From: Nostoc sp. ATCC 43529
Lineage (GTDB): Bacteria > Cyanobacteriota > Cyanobacteriia > Cyanobacteriales > Nostocaceae
Direction: 5' to 3'
Assembly: GCA_003326205.1 (NCBI GenBank)
Contig: LWTK01000094.1
Location: 124,001 to 188,000 of the forward strand
DNA length: 64,000 nucleotides
The position numbers and the translations under genes are program-made. The notes under the pieces are model-generated. The model had not been told where the DNA came from and searched no databases. It was given only the letters and a program-made list of their open reading frames with translations. Below, one piece after another: positions 8,877-20,051 of the stretch (its first letter is position 1; each line of letters begins with the position of its first letter).

Positions 8877-9188
8877 ATGCCGATGGCGGTTGGCGTAATT
8901 GAAACTTTAGGTTTTCCCAGTGTCTTAGCCGCAGCAGACGCAATGGTAAAATCTGCCGCAGTCACGCTGGTGTATTATGGTCTAGCTGAAAGTGGTCGCT
9001 TTGTAGTCGCCATCCGGGGACAAGTTGCTGAAGTAAAAAGAGCGGTTGCAGAAGGTATTGATGCTGGAGAACAAGTAAAGGCTGAAACAGTAATCACCCA
9101 CTACATTGTTCCCAATCCCCCGGAAAATGTGGAAACTATATTACCAATCCATTTCACTCAAAAATCAGAACCTTTCCGTATGTTCTAA
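8877..9188 (+). CDS. ccmK3: Carboxysome shell BMC-domain protein, CcmK3-like
   Basis: [32 protein letters not shown]...VAIRGQVAEVKRAVAEG; adjacent to a second CcmK. Confidence 0.8.
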   Translation: MPMAVGVIETLGFPSVLAAADAMVKSAAVTLVYYGLAESGRFVVAIRGQVAEVKRAVAEGIDAGEQVKAETVITHYIVPNPPENVETILPIHFTQKSEPFRMF

Positions 9189-9274
9189 GCAATTTCGCCA
9201 TCAAAATCTGTAGCGAAGCTTCGTACAATTAATTCGTCGCGCCACATATCGTTTATTCATACAGGAGATTAGTA

Positions 9275-9625
9275 ATGTCCCTACAGGCAGTCGGATCGCT
9301 GGAAACTAAGGGTTTCCCTGCTGTGCTAGCAGCAGCAGACGCTATGGTAAAAGCCGGTCGAGTCACTCTGGTTGGTTACATCCGAGTTGGTAGCGCTCGC
9401 TTTACAGTTAATATTCGTGGTGATGTTTCTGAAGTCAAAACAGCTATGGCTGCTGGTGTTGAAGCCGCAGAAAATGTTTATGGTGGTACCCTAGAGTCTT
9501 GGGTGATTATTCCTCGTCCCCATGAAAACGTTGAAGCTGTTCTACCAATTGCTTACACAGAAGAAGTCCAACAATATCGAGAATCTGTAGAAAACCCCAT
9601 TGTTAGATCCTCGAACGGACGATAA
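9275..9625 (+). CDS. ccmK4: Carboxysome shell BMC-domain protein, CcmK4-like
   Basis: [54 protein letters not shown]...; satellite ccmK3-ccmK4 arrangement. Confidence 0.82.
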   Translation: MSLQAVGSLETKGFPAVLAAADAMVKAGRVTLVGYIRVGSARFTVNIRGDVSEVKTAMAAGVEAAENVYGGTLESWVIIPRPHENVEAVLPIAYTEEVQQYRESVENPIVRSSNGR

Positions 9626-10585
9626 ACAAAATTAACCCCTGTTTTTTACTTTTGGCGTTGGCGGAGTCAGAGGCTCGCTAACGCTAAGCTATCGCCCTAG
9701 ACCAATGGCTCATGCTTCTTTGGAATTCAAGCGTCTTTGGCTTGGTTCAAAATCAAACGAACAATTCTTATATATTATCTAGAATAGCGATCGCCACTCA
9801 CCATACTAGAATACATTGCCGCAATACCTACATTGTTCCCTGAAAGCTAATTCATATTTTGATTCAGTAACACCCAAAATTTATCAAGTTTTATCTGAAG
9901 TTTATTTAATTACTTAAATATTAAAATATAAGGGATTTCAGTTAGGTAAAGTTCACAACGTAACTCTGTACTATGGAGTGAAACCTGTTTTCCTTGCCCA
10001 CTCCCACTGGCAAAATTTAGCAAATATCCTGTTTTTTGCTTCCGAGCATCAATCTTGGCGATCGCTATATTTCCAAGCATCAATTAGCTTGATGCATGTA
10101 TTCATAACATCAAAATTATTCTTAATTGATAATTACCATGTATATACTTAGTGGGACTATTTTATGGTTTCAAGTAAAACCAAGTATATAACTACGTAAA
10201 GTATTGCCGATAGTTGAAACTTATACGGGTGAAATAACGTCTGATGTTGAGTTAAATTATATTCGTTCCTCGGCTGGGTTCCCGAAAGTCAAATTTCCTC
10301 AACCCATCTTTTGTAATGATGTATTATCCTCACTACTCTAAGTACATTTCTGTTGTCAGTTAAAAAACACAACTTAATAAAAGTTAAAATTAACAAAATT
10401 GACGGAAATGCCTCATAGATATTGGTTTGTGGCACTTTGAATATCGAGGGAAAACATCAACAGAGAAATTTCTGCATAAAGTTAGTGAATTTAGACGTAA
10501 TAAAAGTGGAATCACTGAGATGTTTTCATGAAACTCATGAAATCCGGGGCAACTGCCAGTTAAACATTTAGGTTAGATGGGATGA

Positions 10586-11773
10586 ATGGGGGTTGTGATG
10601 CAAACTTCAAAATTGAGTTTCGAGGAGCGCAATCTCGCTATGACAAAGGATTTGGAAAGACTGGCTTTGGATTGGCAAAAGCGCTTGGCTGTAGAATGTC
10701 CAGAACAAAGTGAAGCTACTAGAAAAAGTATTACTTTGTGGCTGTTGGGGTCTGACTCAAAACGGTTTGATATGTTCAACCCGAAGGAACTTGAGATTGC
10801 CAAGCAAGCAATGGAATATCGCTGGAGAATTTTACGTCAACGCTACTTAGGGTTAGGGCGAGAACGTGCTTATCGTAACTTGATAACGCGATTGGGGAGT
10901 TTAGCAACATTACGGAATAAAATTCAGACTTGGGTTGCCCTGAGCCGCGATCGCCAGCGTAGTGTCATCGATGTGTTGCAAGAAGTACTACAAGAATTAT
11001 TGCAAAACGACACCTACATGCAACAGCAAATGGTTGACATCGCCAAATATACAAGCGATCGACGGTTAGCCGATGCTTTGCTGTTTGCCAGCGTAGAAGA
11101 ATATTGTTTGCGGCCAGTACGCAATCAACCCCTATTAGCTTACCGTTTTGTAAATTACTTACGTCGTACTCAACGTGGTGGCTTAACCCAAGTACCAAGT
11201 CGGGATTTGGTGAGATTAGTCTCAGAAGAAGTTCTCACAGACGACAGCGACAATCGGGTTAACTTAGTCGATAGTCAAGCGATCGCAGAATATCAAGAAG
11301 CACAACAACAAGAGGAACAACAAGCACTACGTCAGTCGGTACAAAAAGAATTTGAACATTATTTACAAGAAAACCTCGGAACCGAGGCAGTTGAATGGCT
11401 GCGGTTGTATCTTCAAGGTAAATCCCAAGAAGAAATTGCCAAAAGACTCAATAAGCCCACTAAGGAAGTATACCGACTCCGAGAAAAAATTAGTTACCAT
11501 GCTGTGCGCGTCTTTGCCCTCAAAGGCAAACCAGAACTCGTAGATAGTTGGCTCTCAATTTCCTTGGAAGAACATAACTTAGGGCTAACACAAAGCCAAT
11601 GGCAGCAACTTCATGAAAAACTCACGCCTTTGGCGCGGCAGATCCTAGATTTACGGAGAGCAGGTAAATCAATAGAAGACATCGCCCAACAATTAAAACT
11701 CAAAACCCATCAAGTGCTAGGCGAATGGACAAAAGTTTATCTTGCAGCCCAAGCTTTAAGAACTCAAGAGTAA
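10586..11773 (+). CDS. HetZ-related-like protein with C-terminal HTH segments (tentative)
   Basis: 395 aa; two sigma-like HTH segments (GKSQEEIAKRLNKPTKEVYRLREKI; GKSIEDIAQQLKLKTHQVLGEW). Family assignment is from memory of cyanobacterial HetZ-related proteins. ATG at 10598 (MQTSK) is an alternative start. Confidence 0.4.
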   Translation: MGVVMQTSKLSFEERNLAMTKDLERLALDWQKRLAVECPEQSEATRKSITLWLLGSDSKRFDMFNPKELEIAKQAMEYRWRILRQRYLGLGRERAYRNLITRLGSLATLRNKIQTWVALSRDRQRSVIDVLQEVLQELLQNDTYMQQQMVDIAKYTSDRRLADALLFASVEEYCLRPVRNQPLLAYRFVNYLRRTQRGGLTQVPSRDLVRLVSEEVLTDDSDNRVNLVDSQAIAEYQEAQQQEEQQALRQSVQKEFEHYLQENLGTEAVEWLRLYLQGKSQEEIAKRLNKPTKEVYRLREKISYHAVRVFALKGKPELVDSWLSISLEEHNLGLTQSQWQQLHEKLTPLARQILDLRRAGKSIEDIAQQLKLKTHQVLGEWTKVYLAAQALRTQE

Positions 11774-11849
11774 GTGGGCATGGGGGAGCCACTGCGGTCT
11801 TGGGGTCTCCCCAAGTGGAGCAAGTGGCGTCATTGGGCATTGGGCACTT

Positions 11850-11930
11850 GTACTGAGCGACTTGTGCCGAGCGTACCCCTTCGGGGAAGCAAGCTACGCG
11901 TAGCGTCTCGTAGAGAAGTCGAGGTAAGTC
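11850..11930. repeat. Palindrome-rich REP-like intergenic repeat
   Basis: Contains CCCCttcGGGG (11876-11886) and the perfect palindrome GCTACGCGTAGC (11893-11904) followed by gtctcgtagagaag. Confidence 0.6.
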
Positions 11931-12208
11931 GAAGTATTGGGCATTGGGAAATGAGGGAGAGAAGAGGAAAAGGGGACAAGGAGAATAATTCTTAACTCTT
12001 AACTCTTAACTCTTAACTTTTAACTCGTATGCTCCATATTCCATTTCTCAGTATTTTCCCTAGTCGTTAATCGAAAATTTATCTTATACTTACGTTTACT
12101 TATGTAATAGATAATTGAATTTTTAACAATCCAGCAATGTATCTTTATTAACTACCTACTAAACTAGAAGGAAAATAGTATATAAGAAAATACCAAGTAA
12201 TAAAATCT

Positions 12209-13438
12209 ATGTTGTCTTCAGAAGGCGAACTCACAAATAGCACAGCCAATCGGCGACAGGTGCTAACCGCTACACAAAGTAAGTGGGAGCAAGAAGGCGA
12301 ACGCGAGCAAATATTCCAGCTAATGGATAGTTTTTTGTCGTTTGAAGCTTGTCTTTACCATCAAATTTTGCCTTTTGGATTAAAAGACAACAAACTATTG
12401 CTAGGTATGGTTCATCCAGAAGACGCTGAGGCACTAGATTATGTTAGCCGTATTGCGTCTTATATGAATTGCACGCTGATAATTGAGGCGATCGCAGCTG
12501 AGGCTCACCGTAGAATACTGTCAGCCTACCTCAACCACAAGAATATATCCCAGCTAGATACTCAACAAGCGGATCACCAAATAACAGTTACCATTGTTGA
12601 CAGCTTTATTACCTCTGGCGATACTTACTCTGAATCACAGCACCTACCAACATTCATACCACCTGAGACACAGACTAATGAACATTCTCGGCAGCCGATA
12701 GATTTGCCATCCCCAAATCAAGATAATATTCCTCAAATTTCTACCTTCTTGACCACGGGAAATATAGGCCAACAAAGGGATAAATCCGAAGCCTCGCTAC
12801 TAGAAAATTTACCTATCCTGCCAGTGGAAATTCCCGAACTGTTTAGTCCTGTGGAAGCATTGGCAACACTTCCACCCAAGAGATTACTAGAAGAATTACT
12901 AGGGCGAATTTTGGCAGGGGGAATTGGTCGGTTATATCTAGAAAGGCAACCTTACGAAGGCAGGATACTATGGAGTGACAATGGAGTATTGCAGTCTGTG
13001 TTAGACAAACTGCCGCTCTCTGTTTTTCAAGGAGTGCTTAATGAATTAAAACGGTTTGCTTCCCTACCTATTACCAAGGTTGCAGAACCAAAACAGATAG
13101 AGAAAGAATGTTTGTATCAAAAAACCCGTTTGCTATTACGCTTGCGAGTTATGCCAGGAATCTATGGCGAAGAAGCTACACTCCAAGTTTTGCGGGGAGC
13201 AGCATTAAAGTTTTATCAGCAACAACAGTTGACGCGTTTAAGCCGCGATGCCTTAGGAATTTCTCAGCAACTAAGCTTCAAATTACATGAACTACAAGAA
13301 CGCCTTTTTCTCAATCGCGCCCTTGACTCTGAACAATTAGAGGCTTTAGTTACCCTAAATCAACTAGTGAAAACTTTAGACCAACAGCTCAAAAAACTAT
13401 CACTAGAGGGCGATCCACCGACAAATAGCAAATCATAA
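12209..13438 (+). CDS. GspE/PilB N-terminal (MshEN-like) domain protein without obvious ATPase domain
   Basis: 409 aa: DSFLSFEACLYHQILPFGLKDNKLLLGMVHPEDAEALDYVSRIASYMNCTLI resembles PilB/GspE N-domain; no Walker A seen. Confidence 0.5.
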   Translation: MLSSEGELTNSTANRRQVLTATQSKWEQEGEREQIFQLMDSFLSFEACLYHQILPFGLKDNKLLLGMVHPEDAEALDYVSRIASYMNCTLIIEAIAAEAHRRILSAYLNHKNISQLDTQQADHQITVTIVDSFITSGDTYSESQHLPTFIPPETQTNEHSRQPIDLPSPNQDNIPQISTFLTTGNIGQQRDKSEASLLENLPILPVEIPELFSPVEALATLPPKRLLEELLGRILAGGIGRLYLERQPYEGRILWSDNGVLQSVLDKLPLSVFQGVLNELKRFASLPITKVAEPKQIEKECLYQKTRLLLRLRVMPGIYGEEATLQVLRGAALKFYQQQQLTRLSRDALGISQQLSFKLHELQERLFLNRALDSEQLEALVTLNQLVKTLDQQLKKLSLEGDPPTNSKS

Positions 13439-13572
13439 GTCTATCAGTGAAACCGCTGATTTCGATCGCAATACATAATTGTTATGTTGTAATCGAACTC
13501 TGAACCGACCGTTCTAAGAAGCTTAGAACAAATAAATATAAATCTTACGTCTATATTCTACGTAAGATTACG

Positions 13573-14322
13573 TTGAAAGAAAGTTATAGTAACCAAGCTA
13601 ATTTTCGGCTTTTAAATCCATATTATTGCAAATATTTCATGCAAACAGAGGTTTTTAGTGAACTTTTCCCCTTGATGAGTACAGCCAACCCACAAACTTT
13701 GGAATGGCTACTCAACGTTGCAATTGAACATGAATACCCAGGTGGGCGAGCTGTTCTCATGGAAGATGCTTGGGGTAATGCCGTTTATCTCGTTGTTTCT
13801 GGTTGGGTGAAAGTCCGACGTACTGTCGGGGAAGATTCAGTAGCTCTGGCAATTTTTGGCCGTGGGGATTTTTTTGGAGAAATGGCAATTTTAGATGAAT
13901 CTCCCCGTTCAACTGATGTCATTTCACTTTCAACTGTGAAGTTACTTAGCATCTCCAGAGAACGTTTTATTCAAATCTTGTTTAAAGACCCGCAATTACA
14001 CCATCGAATGTTGCAATTGATGGTACGGCGACTACGGCAAATTAACCTGCGCTTGCAAATGCGGTCTTCACCACCAGCAGTCAAACTCGCTCATACCTTA
14101 GTGACTTTAGGCGAAAGCTATGGTCAAGAATCGAACCAGGGCAGAGAAATTTTTAACATTCCCTTTAAAGATTTGGCAGAGGTGACAGAAATCGGTGTTG
14201 AAGAAACCACCAAAATCATGGAAAAGCTGCATGAAAAAGGGTGGATTAACATTGACAGCACCAACAACATTACCTATCTTGTCAACTTCAAACAGTTGAT
14301 GAACTTGGCAGGTAGAGTATAA
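13573..14322 (+). CDS. Crp/Fnr-family transcriptional regulator
   Basis: cNMP-binding fold (NAVYLVVSGWVKVRRTVGEDSVALAIFGRGDFFGEMAILDESPRSTDVISL) plus HTH region (IPFKDLAEVTEIGVEETTKIMEKLHEKGWI). TTG start at 13573 or downstream ATG. Confidence 0.88.
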   Translation: MKESYSNQANFRLLNPYYCKYFMQTEVFSELFPLMSTANPQTLEWLLNVAIEHEYPGGRAVLMEDAWGNAVYLVVSGWVKVRRTVGEDSVALAIFGRGDFFGEMAILDESPRSTDVISLSTVKLLSISRERFIQILFKDPQLHHRMLQLMVRRLRQINLRLQMRSSPPAVKLAHTLVTLGESYGQESNQGREIFNIPFKDLAEVTEIGVEETTKIMEKLHEKGWINIDSTNNITYLVNFKQLMNLAGRV

Positions 14323-14381
14323 TCGCTTTGCCGATTACCTATTGTCTACTAGCAAGCTGTTCCACATTTAATTTGCATAAC

Positions 14382-14407
14382 TAGGGTGGGCTTTTTGACC
14401 CACCCTA
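14382..14407. repeat. Hairpin tagggtggg-ctttttga-cccacccta
   Basis: Perfect 9-bp inverted repeat downstream of the Crp-like gene. Confidence 0.8.
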
Positions 14408-14651
14408 CAATAATTTGATTTCATCTGAATTATGCAATTTAGATGTTTTTTAGTTCAAATAAAACTCATTTTTATCGACTACCCCACGGATAAATCTGAG
14501 GGCTTCTAAATCACTGCACGACTATAGTAGCTTGACAGCTTGTTTAATTAACTACTAGTTTATTAAACTGGTGTCTGTGTTGTATTTCAAACACAAGCTT
14601 AAGATTGCTCGCGTATTTAGGTTGGCATAATCAAAAATAGAAACTCCAGAA

Positions 14652-15248
14652 ATGACTAGAGCTTCATCTTTACCACCGAATTATACTATTCGCCAAGCTC
14701 GTAATATTGATATTCCAGCAATATATCAAATTATTTTCTTGGGTATTAATGATTTAAAAATTTTAATTATTTTTGCTCTATTTATAGCAATAGGTATTTT
14801 TTTAATCTTTTCTGCTATGTGTATTGCTATTGGAAATTGTTCTCTTAGCTTTCAAGATTTTTGGATAACTCTAGTAATAATACCATTAATAGTAAGCGGT
14901 TCAATATTAATAGCTTCCTTTATACAAATAGCAAGTATTTTTCATAGACAAGATGGCTCAATAGTTTTGTTGATAGAACACCATAATCGGTTGGTAGCTT
15001 ATGCTATACAGTCTCAAAAACGTAACTATTCGTTGTTGAATTCTTTATATGTTAAATCTGATTCTCGCCGCCTTGGGTTGGGATCTTGTTTAGTACAAAA
15101 CCTTACAAGCGTAGGAGTTAGACCCATTTATGTGTTCCCTACACCTGATTCATTAAGATTTTATATACGTCATGGTTTTATTTTAGTCCAAGAGCAAAAT
15201 CTTCCACCCGAACTCCGCAGAAATAGCAGATGTTTAGGTTTGATATAG
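14652..15248 (+). CDS. GNAT-family N-acetyltransferase with inserted transmembrane segments
   Basis: N-term YTIRQARNIDIPAIYQII; two hydrophobic segments; C-term LNSLYVKSDSRRLGLGSCLVQNLTSVGVRPIYVFPTPDSLRFYIRHGFILV. Confidence 0.7.
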   Translation: MTRASSLPPNYTIRQARNIDIPAIYQIIFLGINDLKILIIFALFIAIGIFLIFSAMCIAIGNCSLSFQDFWITLVIIPLIVSGSILIASFIQIASIFHRQDGSIVLLIEHHNRLVAYAIQSQKRNYSLLNSLYVKSDSRRLGLGSCLVQNLTSVGVRPIYVFPTPDSLRFYIRHGFILVQEQNLPPELRRNSRCLGLI

Positions 15249-15284
15249 CTAAGATATTCAATACAAAACGCTACAACCGCGAGT

Positions 15285-15570
15285 TGCTCAGGTGAGTATC
15301 AGTTTTGTCCTAAATGTAGATTTGAAACAGGCAAAAAAGACCTCTCACAACATACCTAATAATTTACTCAAATTGCGGCTACATCACTGATAAAAATGTG
15401 GCAGCCGCTCAAGAGTTTTCGTTCTACAGTTTTTAGCCGTGGGGCACACAGCCAAAATGCTTGGCGAGGGTAAATTCGTTTTTTACACCGTAAAGCAAAA
15501 ATCCCCCAGCTTATAGCCGTAGGGAATGTCAAAAACTACCAACTTGGTTGAGTTTTGCACCCGAAATTAG
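15285..15570 (+). pseudogene. Remnant of a TnpB-type transposase C-terminal zinc ribbon
   Basis: Two frames: SGEYQFCPKCRFETGKKDLSQHT, then YSNCGYITDKNVAAAQEF...; CPxC...CGYxTDxxVAAAQ matches the TnpB Zn-ribbon/RuvC-III region, with in-frame stops and a frameshift. Confidence 0.7.
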
Positions 15571-15609
15571 TATGCTAACCTATATTCTCAAATCAACGAG
15601 TCAAAATAT

Positions 15610-16452
15610 TTATCCGAATCTGCCGCTGACGTAATCTCTGGTATATTCCTGCTTCGGATTGTTAAAAATCTGCTCTGTCAAATCATATTCCACCAGATAT
15701 CCCATTTTTGAGCCACTTTCCGTTGCCTGGGCATTGAAAAAGGCTGTCATATCCGACACCCGTGCAGCTTGTTGCATATTGTGGGTGACGATAATAATCG
15801 TATATTGGGACTTCAGTTCTTGGAGTAATTCTTCAACCCGCAAAGTTGAAATTGGGTCAAGAGCTGAGCATGGTTCATCCATTAGCAGCACCTCTGGTTG
15901 AATTGCTAAGGCACGAGCAATACACAAGCGCTGCTGTTGTCCGCCAGATATAGATAGACCACTTTGTTTAAGTTTGTGTTTCACTTCATCCCACAAAGCA
16001 GCTTGTCGCAAACTCCGCTCTACCAATTCATCCATATCACCTCGATAGCCATTAATCCTAGCTCCAAAGGCTATATTTTCATAAATTGATTTCGGAAAAG
16101 GGTTGGGTTTTTGAAACACCATACCAATGCGGCGGCGCAATTCTACTGTATCAATTCTTTTATCATAAATATCAGTTTCACCAAAGGTAATTCTTCCCTG
16201 AATGTGTGCGCCGGGAATCAAGTCATTTAAGCGATTAAAACATCTTAATACGGTGCTTTTACCACATCCAGAAGGGCCAATAAAGGCTGTGATTTTGTTT
16301 TTACCAATGTTTAAATTAACATCACGAACTGCTTTGAAATTACCATAGAAAACAGATAATTGTTCAGCTTGCAATATTGTCTCAGATGTAGCAGTTGTTG
16401 AGTTTAATACCATAAAAACGTCAGGAAAATAATGATAACGTGCTTGACTCAT
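15610..16452 (-). CDS. pstB: Phosphate ABC transporter ATP-binding protein
   Basis: Walker [51 protein letters not shown]. Confidence 0.97.
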   Translation of the reverse strand: MSQARYHYFPDVFMVLNSTTATSETILQAEQLSVFYGNFKAVRDVNLNIGKNKITAFIGPSGCGKSTVLRCFNRLNDLIPGAHIQGRITFGETDIYDKRIDTVELRRRIGMVFQKPNPFPKSIYENIAFGARINGYRGDMDELVERSLRQAALWDEVKHKLKQSGLSISGGQQQRLCIARALAIQPEVLLMDEPCSALDPISTLRVEELLQELKSQYTIIIVTHNMQQAARVSDMTAFFNAQATESGSKMGYLVEYDLTEQIFNNPKQEYTRDYVSGRFG

Positions 16453-17385
16453 TTAGCGAGACTGCTGGAATTTATTGCGTAAATATATTGCTGTTGAATT
16501 CATCAAAAGCAGCACGATCATCAAAACGATAATGCCAGCAGCAGCATTCTGATGGAAATCTGTTTGGGGGCGAGAAACCCAGTCAAAAATTTGAATTGGT
16601 AGTGCTGTGAAAGAACTTTGTAAACCTTTCAAAGAAAGCTCAGGCAAGAAAGTAATGAAGCCAACAGCCCCAATTACAATCAAGGGAGCTGTTTCGCCGA
16701 TCGCTCTTGAAAGTGCCAAAATTGTACCAGTCAAGATACCTGGCAAAGCAATAGGAAAAATTTGTTCTCTGATGATTTGCCACCTATTCGCACCAAGGGC
16801 AAAACCCGCTTGCCGCAAGCTATCAGGAACAGCACGTAACGCTTCACGAGTAGTAATAATGATGATTGGTAAAATCAATAAACTCAAGGTTAAAGCACCA
16901 GCTAATACGCTGCGTCCTTGAGTAATTGGTTGCATTACCCGCACAAAAATTTGCAAACCTAGCAAGCCATAAATAATAGATGGTACTGCGGCTAAATTTG
17001 CAATGTTGATTTCAATTAACTGAGTAAACCAGTTATCTTCGGCATACTCTTCTAAGAAAATGCCTGCGCCTACTCCTAAGGGAAAGGAGATTAAAGCGGT
17101 TATTACCAATAGCCAAATAGTACCAACTAAGGGAGCTAGTATCCCTGAAGATGAGGCACGACGAGAGGAAAAACTGGTCAGAAAAGACCAATTCAAACGC
17201 CCAAGACCGTCAACTAAAATATCAATTAGCAAAATAGCTAACACCACCAACCCAAATATAGTTGCAACCCAAGTAGCGATCGTAAAAATTTTGTCGAGGT
17301 TGTAACGCTTATCGATTGATAGATCGAAGTTACGATTTGCACCAGAGTCAAACGCATTTTTAGATTGAATATTACTTTTTGTCAT
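16453..17385 (-). CDS. pstA: Phosphate ABC transporter permease PstA
   Basis: 310 aa permease in pst order; [33 protein letters not shown]. Confidence 0.95.
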   Translation of the reverse strand: MTKSNIQSKNAFDSGANRNFDLSIDKRYNLDKIFTIATWVATIFGLVVLAILLIDILVDGLGRLNWSFLTSFSSRRASSSGILAPLVGTIWLLVITALISFPLGVGAGIFLEEYAEDNWFTQLIEINIANLAAVPSIIYGLLGLQIFVRVMQPITQGRSVLAGALTLSLLILPIIIITTREALRAVPDSLRQAGFALGANRWQIIREQIFPIALPGILTGTILALSRAIGETAPLIVIGAVGFITFLPELSLKGLQSSFTALPIQIFDWVSRPQTDFHQNAAAGIIVLMIVLLLMNSTAIYLRNKFQQSR

Positions 17386-18323
17386 TCGTATTTCTCCCGG
17401 AAGCGGCGAACAAACCAGTAACTAAAAATATTCAGAGCTAAGGTTATGAGAAATAATGTCATACCCACTGAAAAAATAGTTTTATATGCCAGTGAACCCG
17501 CTGGTGTATCTCCTTTACTGACTTGGACAATGTATGCTGTCATTGTCTGAATTGGTACTAGCGGATTGAAGCCCAACTGAGGATTTTGGCCAGCCGCTAT
17601 GGTAACAATCATTGTTTCACCAATGGCACGGGAAATCGCCAATATGAAAGAAGCTACTATCCCAGATAAAGCTGCTGGTAATACTACTGAAATGATTGTT
17701 TCCCGCTTCGTTGAACCCAATGCATAAGCACCTTCCCGCAAACTACGCGGAACAGAATAAAGAGCATCTTCACTTAAAGAAGCTACTAGAGGAATAATTG
17801 AAATTCCCAATACTAAACCCGCACTCAAAGCATTAAATCCCTGTATTCCAGGGATGAATTTTTGCAGGAAGGGTGTAACTGTCAACAATGCAAAGTAACC
17901 AAAAACAACAGTAGGCACCCCTGCCAAAATTTCTAAAGCTGGCTTTAGCCATTTACGAAGCTTAGGTGGAGCATACTCACTCAAGCAGATAGCTGCTAGT
18001 AATCCCAGTGGTAACGCTACTACGATCGCAATTATAGATATCAACAAAGTGGCGCTAATTAGCACCATGATTCCAAATTGCTTATTGGCAAACAATGGTG
18101 TCCATTGGGTATCTGTTAAAAACCGCCAGATGGAAACTTCTTGAAAAAATGATACTGTCTCAAAAATTAATGTTAAAACAATACCGATGGTTGTTGCTAC
18201 AGAGACAAACGCAAACAAGGCAAACAAACTTTTGACGCCAAATTCAATTCGCTTACTTAAAGCCCGATTGGGCTGCCATAAGTTGGAATTACTTGGTTGA
18301 TTAGATAATGGATTGGAAGTCAT
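17382..18323 (-). CDS. pstC: Phosphate ABC transporter permease PstC
   Basis: [41 protein letters not shown]; upstream of pstA, 4-nt overlap. Confidence 0.95.
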   Translation of the reverse strand: MTSNPLSNQPSNSNLWQPNRALSKRIEFGVKSLFALFAFVSVATTIGIVLTLIFETVSFFQEVSIWRFLTDTQWTPLFANKQFGIMVLISATLLISIIAIVVALPLGLLAAICLSEYAPPKLRKWLKPALEILAGVPTVVFGYFALLTVTPFLQKFIPGIQGFNALSAGLVLGISIIPLVASLSEDALYSVPRSLREGAYALGSTKRETIISVVLPAALSGIVASFILAISRAIGETMIVTIAAGQNPQLGFNPLVPIQTMTAYIVQVSKGDTPAGSLAYKTIFSVGMTLFLITLALNIFSYWFVRRFREKYE

Positions 18324-18509
18324 TCGGGGACAACCTCATAAATTCAAACTTCCTTTTTGGAAAAATTGCCCTTTAGCTGGAAATTTAGCTCAACTTTCAA
18401 TACAAGTAAGGCTGAAATCTATTTTGCTTACTCTGAATGTTAAGTATAAATATTTCCAGCTACCAGGGCTGAGTTTTAAATTTTGGTCTAGAAAGTCACA
18501 GACTAACTA

Positions 18510-19586
18510 TTACTTTTCTTTTTTGAGAAGCTCTTTAAGGGTGACACCCACTTGAGAACCCTTACCCTCAAAAACCGAGCCTACTGTTCCCTTGTTGAAG
18601 CGTGCTTGAACTTCAGGGAGTAGGTCGCTAGGTAAGGGCACATAGCCCACTTCTGTAACTAGCTTTTGGTTAGCTGGAGCGTAAGTGAAATCAACAAAGG
18701 CCTTGACATCAGGACGCGTCGCCACAGTTTTTTTGACATAGATAAATTCTGGGCGAGAAAGCGGCTGATAAGTACCATCACCGATAGTTTGAGGGCTGGG
18801 TTGAACGCAGCCTTTACCATTATCAATGGCAACCAGCTTTAATTTGTCTTTGTTGTTTTCGTAATAGGCATAGCCAAAGAAGCCTAAACCGCCTTTGTCA
18901 GCGCTTACACCTTGTACTAGAGTATTGTCATCTTCACTAGCAGTGTAGTCTCCGCGGCTTTCCCCTTCTTTACCTACAATTGCTTGGGTGAAATAGTCGT
19001 AAGTACCGGAATCAGTTCCAGGACCATACAAACTGATTTTTTCAGCAGGGAATTTCGGATTAATCTGGTTCCATTGGGTGACTTTGCCTTGAGCGCCGGT
19101 TTCCCACATTTTCTTGAGTTCATCAACTTTGAGGCACTCAACAAAGTTATTTTGGGGGCTAACCACTACTGAGAGACCATCGTAAGCAATGGGCAGTTCA
19201 ATGTACTCGATATTGCCTTTTTTACAGAGTTCTACTTCCTCTGGTTTAATTGGGCGGGAAGCATTAGAAATATCAGTTTCACCCGCGCAAAACTTTTTGA
19301 AACCGCCACCTGTACCAGAAGAAGCGACAGTTACTTTGACACCAGGATTCGCCTTTTGAAACTCTTCTGCCATCGCCTCAGAAATAGGATAGACGGTACT
19401 AGAACCATCCACCCTGACTGTTCCAGATAAATTCGATCCGGTTGCTGTATTGGTGGCTGGGGTAGCACCGCCTTCAGCTGCTGGGCTAGGGTTGTTAGAA
19501 GCCTGATTGTTTTCGCCGCCGCAAGAGCTAACACCAATTGCCAAAGCAACTAGGGGAGCAACCAACCGCACCTTTGAAGAGAACAT
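18510..19586 (-). CDS. pstS: Phosphate ABC transporter substrate-binding lipoprotein PstS
   Basis: Lipobox-like [63 protein letters not shown]. Confidence 0.96.
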   Translation of the reverse strand: MFSSKVRLVAPLVALAIGVSSCGGENNQASNNPSPAAEGGATPATNTATGSNLSGTVRVDGSSTVYPISEAMAEEFQKANPGVKVTVASSGTGGGFKKFCAGETDISNASRPIKPEEVELCKKGNIEYIELPIAYDGLSVVVSPQNNFVECLKVDELKKMWETGAQGKVTQWNQINPKFPAEKISLYGPGTDSGTYDYFTQAIVGKEGESRGDYTASEDDNTLVQGVSADKGGLGFFGYAYYENNKDKLKLVAIDNGKGCVQPSPQTIGDGTYQPLSRPEFIYVKKTVATRPDVKAFVDFTYAPANQKLVTEVGYVPLPSDLLPEVQARFNKGTVGSVFEGKGSQVGVTLKELLKKEK

Positions 19587-19650
19587 AAGGATCTTTATAG
19601 ATGATGCTATGGATTAACAGTATGAACATTAGCATTTAAGAGTGACAGAA

Positions 19651-19669
19651 AAGTTAACAACCGGTTAAG
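19651..19669 (-). promoter_or_regulatory. Putative Pho box upstream of pstS
   Basis: On the minus strand CTTAACCG-GTT-GTTAACTT: two 8-mers resembling the cyanobacterial PHO-box repeat with 3-nt spacing, 65-83 nt upstream of the pstS ATG; a third repeat is weak. Confidence 0.55.
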
Positions 19670-20051
19670 TCAATCCTAATACATACTCAAAAACACTAAA
19701 AATTCAAGTCAGTAAAGGCACATTTTACTTTCGGTAATAATATAAAACTTGATTTAAATTATACTACTATCTTCGAGAAAATAAATTAAATACAGATAAT
19801 TTGGGTAAGCTAAAAATATTTTTTGAAATCTGCACATTATTTAAATTAAATTATGGCTAGATATTAGCAATCAAATATCAATCACAGTACAGGTTTAAGT
19901 TTAGGTATTCTACTGAGAGATTAGAACCCCTACATACTATTTTGGTTCTGCAAAGGTCTACAGCCAAAGCTAAAGTGGGAAAGTTCATATATTAATGTTT
20001 ATACTGGTTGCTATTGGTTTTCCCTTTTGCCTTTCCTTGGTTGCCTGATAA

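Noticed and set aside
9640-9710. ggcgttggcggagtcagaggctcgctaacgctaagctatcgcc as a regulatory element of ccmK4
   Set aside because: Looks like another scattered gctaacgc-type intergenic repeat; no evidence linking it to ccmK regulation.
11774-11995. 73-aa ORF after the HetZ-related-like gene
   Set aside because: Made of intergenic repeats (gggcattggg, REP-like palindrome); no domain character.
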